Of a stretch of DNA of 64,000 nucleotides, positions 63,468 through 64,000 are shown piece by piece. The position numbers and the translations under genes are program-made. The notes beneath the pieces were generated by a model. That model was given only the letters and a program-made list of their open reading frames with translations, was not told where the DNA came from and did no database searches. The stretch comes from Hydractinia symbiolongicarpus. Its lineage: Eukaryota > Cnidaria > Hydrozoa > Anthoathecata > Hydractiniidae. Where the stretch lies: positions 4,218,001 through 4,282,000 of the forward strand of contig NC_079876.1 of NCBI RefSeq assembly GCF_029227915.1, written 5' to 3'. Within the stretch, counting starts at the first letter, position 1, and every line of letters begins with the position of its first letter.

Positions 63468-64000
63468 GCGATACAACCTAGTATTACCGGAAAGATATCA
63501 CGAAATACATTTCGGTAAGAATATGTGACTCAACCGTTGTAACTCAAACGGATTGATACTGTTAGAAAGTCAATGAAATGTACTTTTTGAAACTGTCTCT
63601 ATTTCTTCAGAGCGGGATAACGGCTAGGATTGGTCCCACAGTAAGAAATGACTTATTTATCTAAATTCTTAAATGAAGCGCTACCACAGCGCCCACTGTA
63701 ATCGCTGAGTTGCGGCAATCATGTCAAATTAAGAAGAATGTTATTTCTTGGAGTCCAATTGTCTCACTTTCACATTTATAAGGTCGCAGCCCAAAATCAG
63801 TTCAATTAAGTCCCACAGTCAATTGTTTCACTGTTAAAAGCGATGCAACCTAGTAATACCGGAAAGATATCACGAAATACAAGTTGGTAAGAATATATGA
63901 CCCAACCGATTTGCTCAAAGAGATTGATGCTGTTAGAAAGTCAATGAAATGCACTTTTTGAAACTGTCTCTATTTCTTCAGCGCGGTCTAACGGCTAGGA
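63468..64000 (+). repeat. Four-monomer HOR of the right end, copy 3 (cut by window edge)
   Basis: Repeats at +1,488 (gagttgcggc at 63,707, ctcactttcac at 63,764) and runs off the end of the window. Private change: acaagttggtaag near 63,880. Confidence 0.88.

Larger units (their letters stand above)
1..64000 (+). repeat. Satellite DNA array, ~372-373 bp monomer, ~172 copies
   Basis: The same unit recurs from first to last base with a spacing of 372-374 bp, measured between successive copies of the anchor gaatgttatttcttg. All copies are in the same orientation; I saw no inverted monomer and no interrupting unique sequence. Each monomer carries in order: the anchor, a cagt/caattaag segment, a gcgat(g/a)caacc block, an aatacat(g/t)ttggta block, a near-invariant gaaagtcaatgaaatg block, a CpG-rich gcgcg(c/g)gataac block, and a gcgctaccacagcg hairpin. 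Both edges of the window cut through the array, so its full size is unknown. A centromeric or pericentromeric location is inferred from the size and the HOR structure; nothing in the sequence proves it. I do not recognise the monomer as a named satellite. Confidence 0.99.

Noticed and set aside
1-64000. CRISPR array, because of regular repeats.
   Set aside because: The repeats are 372 bp with no unique spacers; the intervals between anchors are themselves repeated.
1-64000. Alpha satellite, Drosophila 1.688 satellite or other familiar satellites.
   Set aside because: Monomer length and sequence do not match the 171-bp alpha monomer, and I see none of the 1.688 sequence I know. I could not run a database search, so no name is given.

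Overview
The whole 64 kb window is one uninterrupted satellite DNA array. It contains about 172 head-to-tail monomers of 372-373 bp, all in the same orientation. I found no gene, RNA gene, transposon, CRISPR array or unique spacer. The sequence is AT-rich (about one third GC over the first 120 bases). This points to a eukaryotic centromeric or other heterochromatic block resolved by long reads. I do not recognise the monomer and cannot name the organism. Many differences between monomer families are C/T or G/A changes at CpG sites, which suggests a genome that methylates CpG in this satellite.

The monomers fall into at least five families, called A to E here, recognised by fixed short variants. 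They are arranged in non-random order as nested higher-order repeats (HORs). From left to right: 1-2,809 holds mixed monomers. 2,810-8,721 is a five-monomer (1,863 bp) HOR in two full copies plus a displaced third. 9,289-10,778 is a two-monomer (745 bp) tandem duplication. 10,779-15,080 is an older mixed region. 15,081-19,578 is a six-monomer (2,237 bp) duplication. 19,789-21,567 is a three-monomer (1,117 bp) duplication, and 21,943-24,700 a four-monomer (1,490 bp) duplication. A 14-monomer HOR of exactly 5,219 bp then follows: a short precursor at 24,701-26,463, full copies at 26,464 and 31,683, and a partial copy from 36,902. Four-monomer repeats occupy 39,311-42,842.

Above all this sits a much larger event. 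The block 22,716-42,842 (20,127 bp, 54 monomers) is tandemly repeated as 42,843-62,597 (19,755 bp, 53 monomers), including both full 14-mer HORs. I saw only scattered single-base differences. Three later in-register indels of 2, 2 and 3 monomers account for the length difference. The window ends in a four-monomer (about 1,488 bp) HOR from 60,491 onward.

Nothing here works together as genes. The 71-residue open frames that recur are by-products of one monomer variant (a TAA changed to TTA) and start at TTG. The biological interest is the recombination history: at least four nested scales of in-register unequal exchange (monomer, 2-6-mer, 14-mer, 54-mer), many chimeric monomers, and a few strongly conserved short blocks that could be protein-binding or structural sites.
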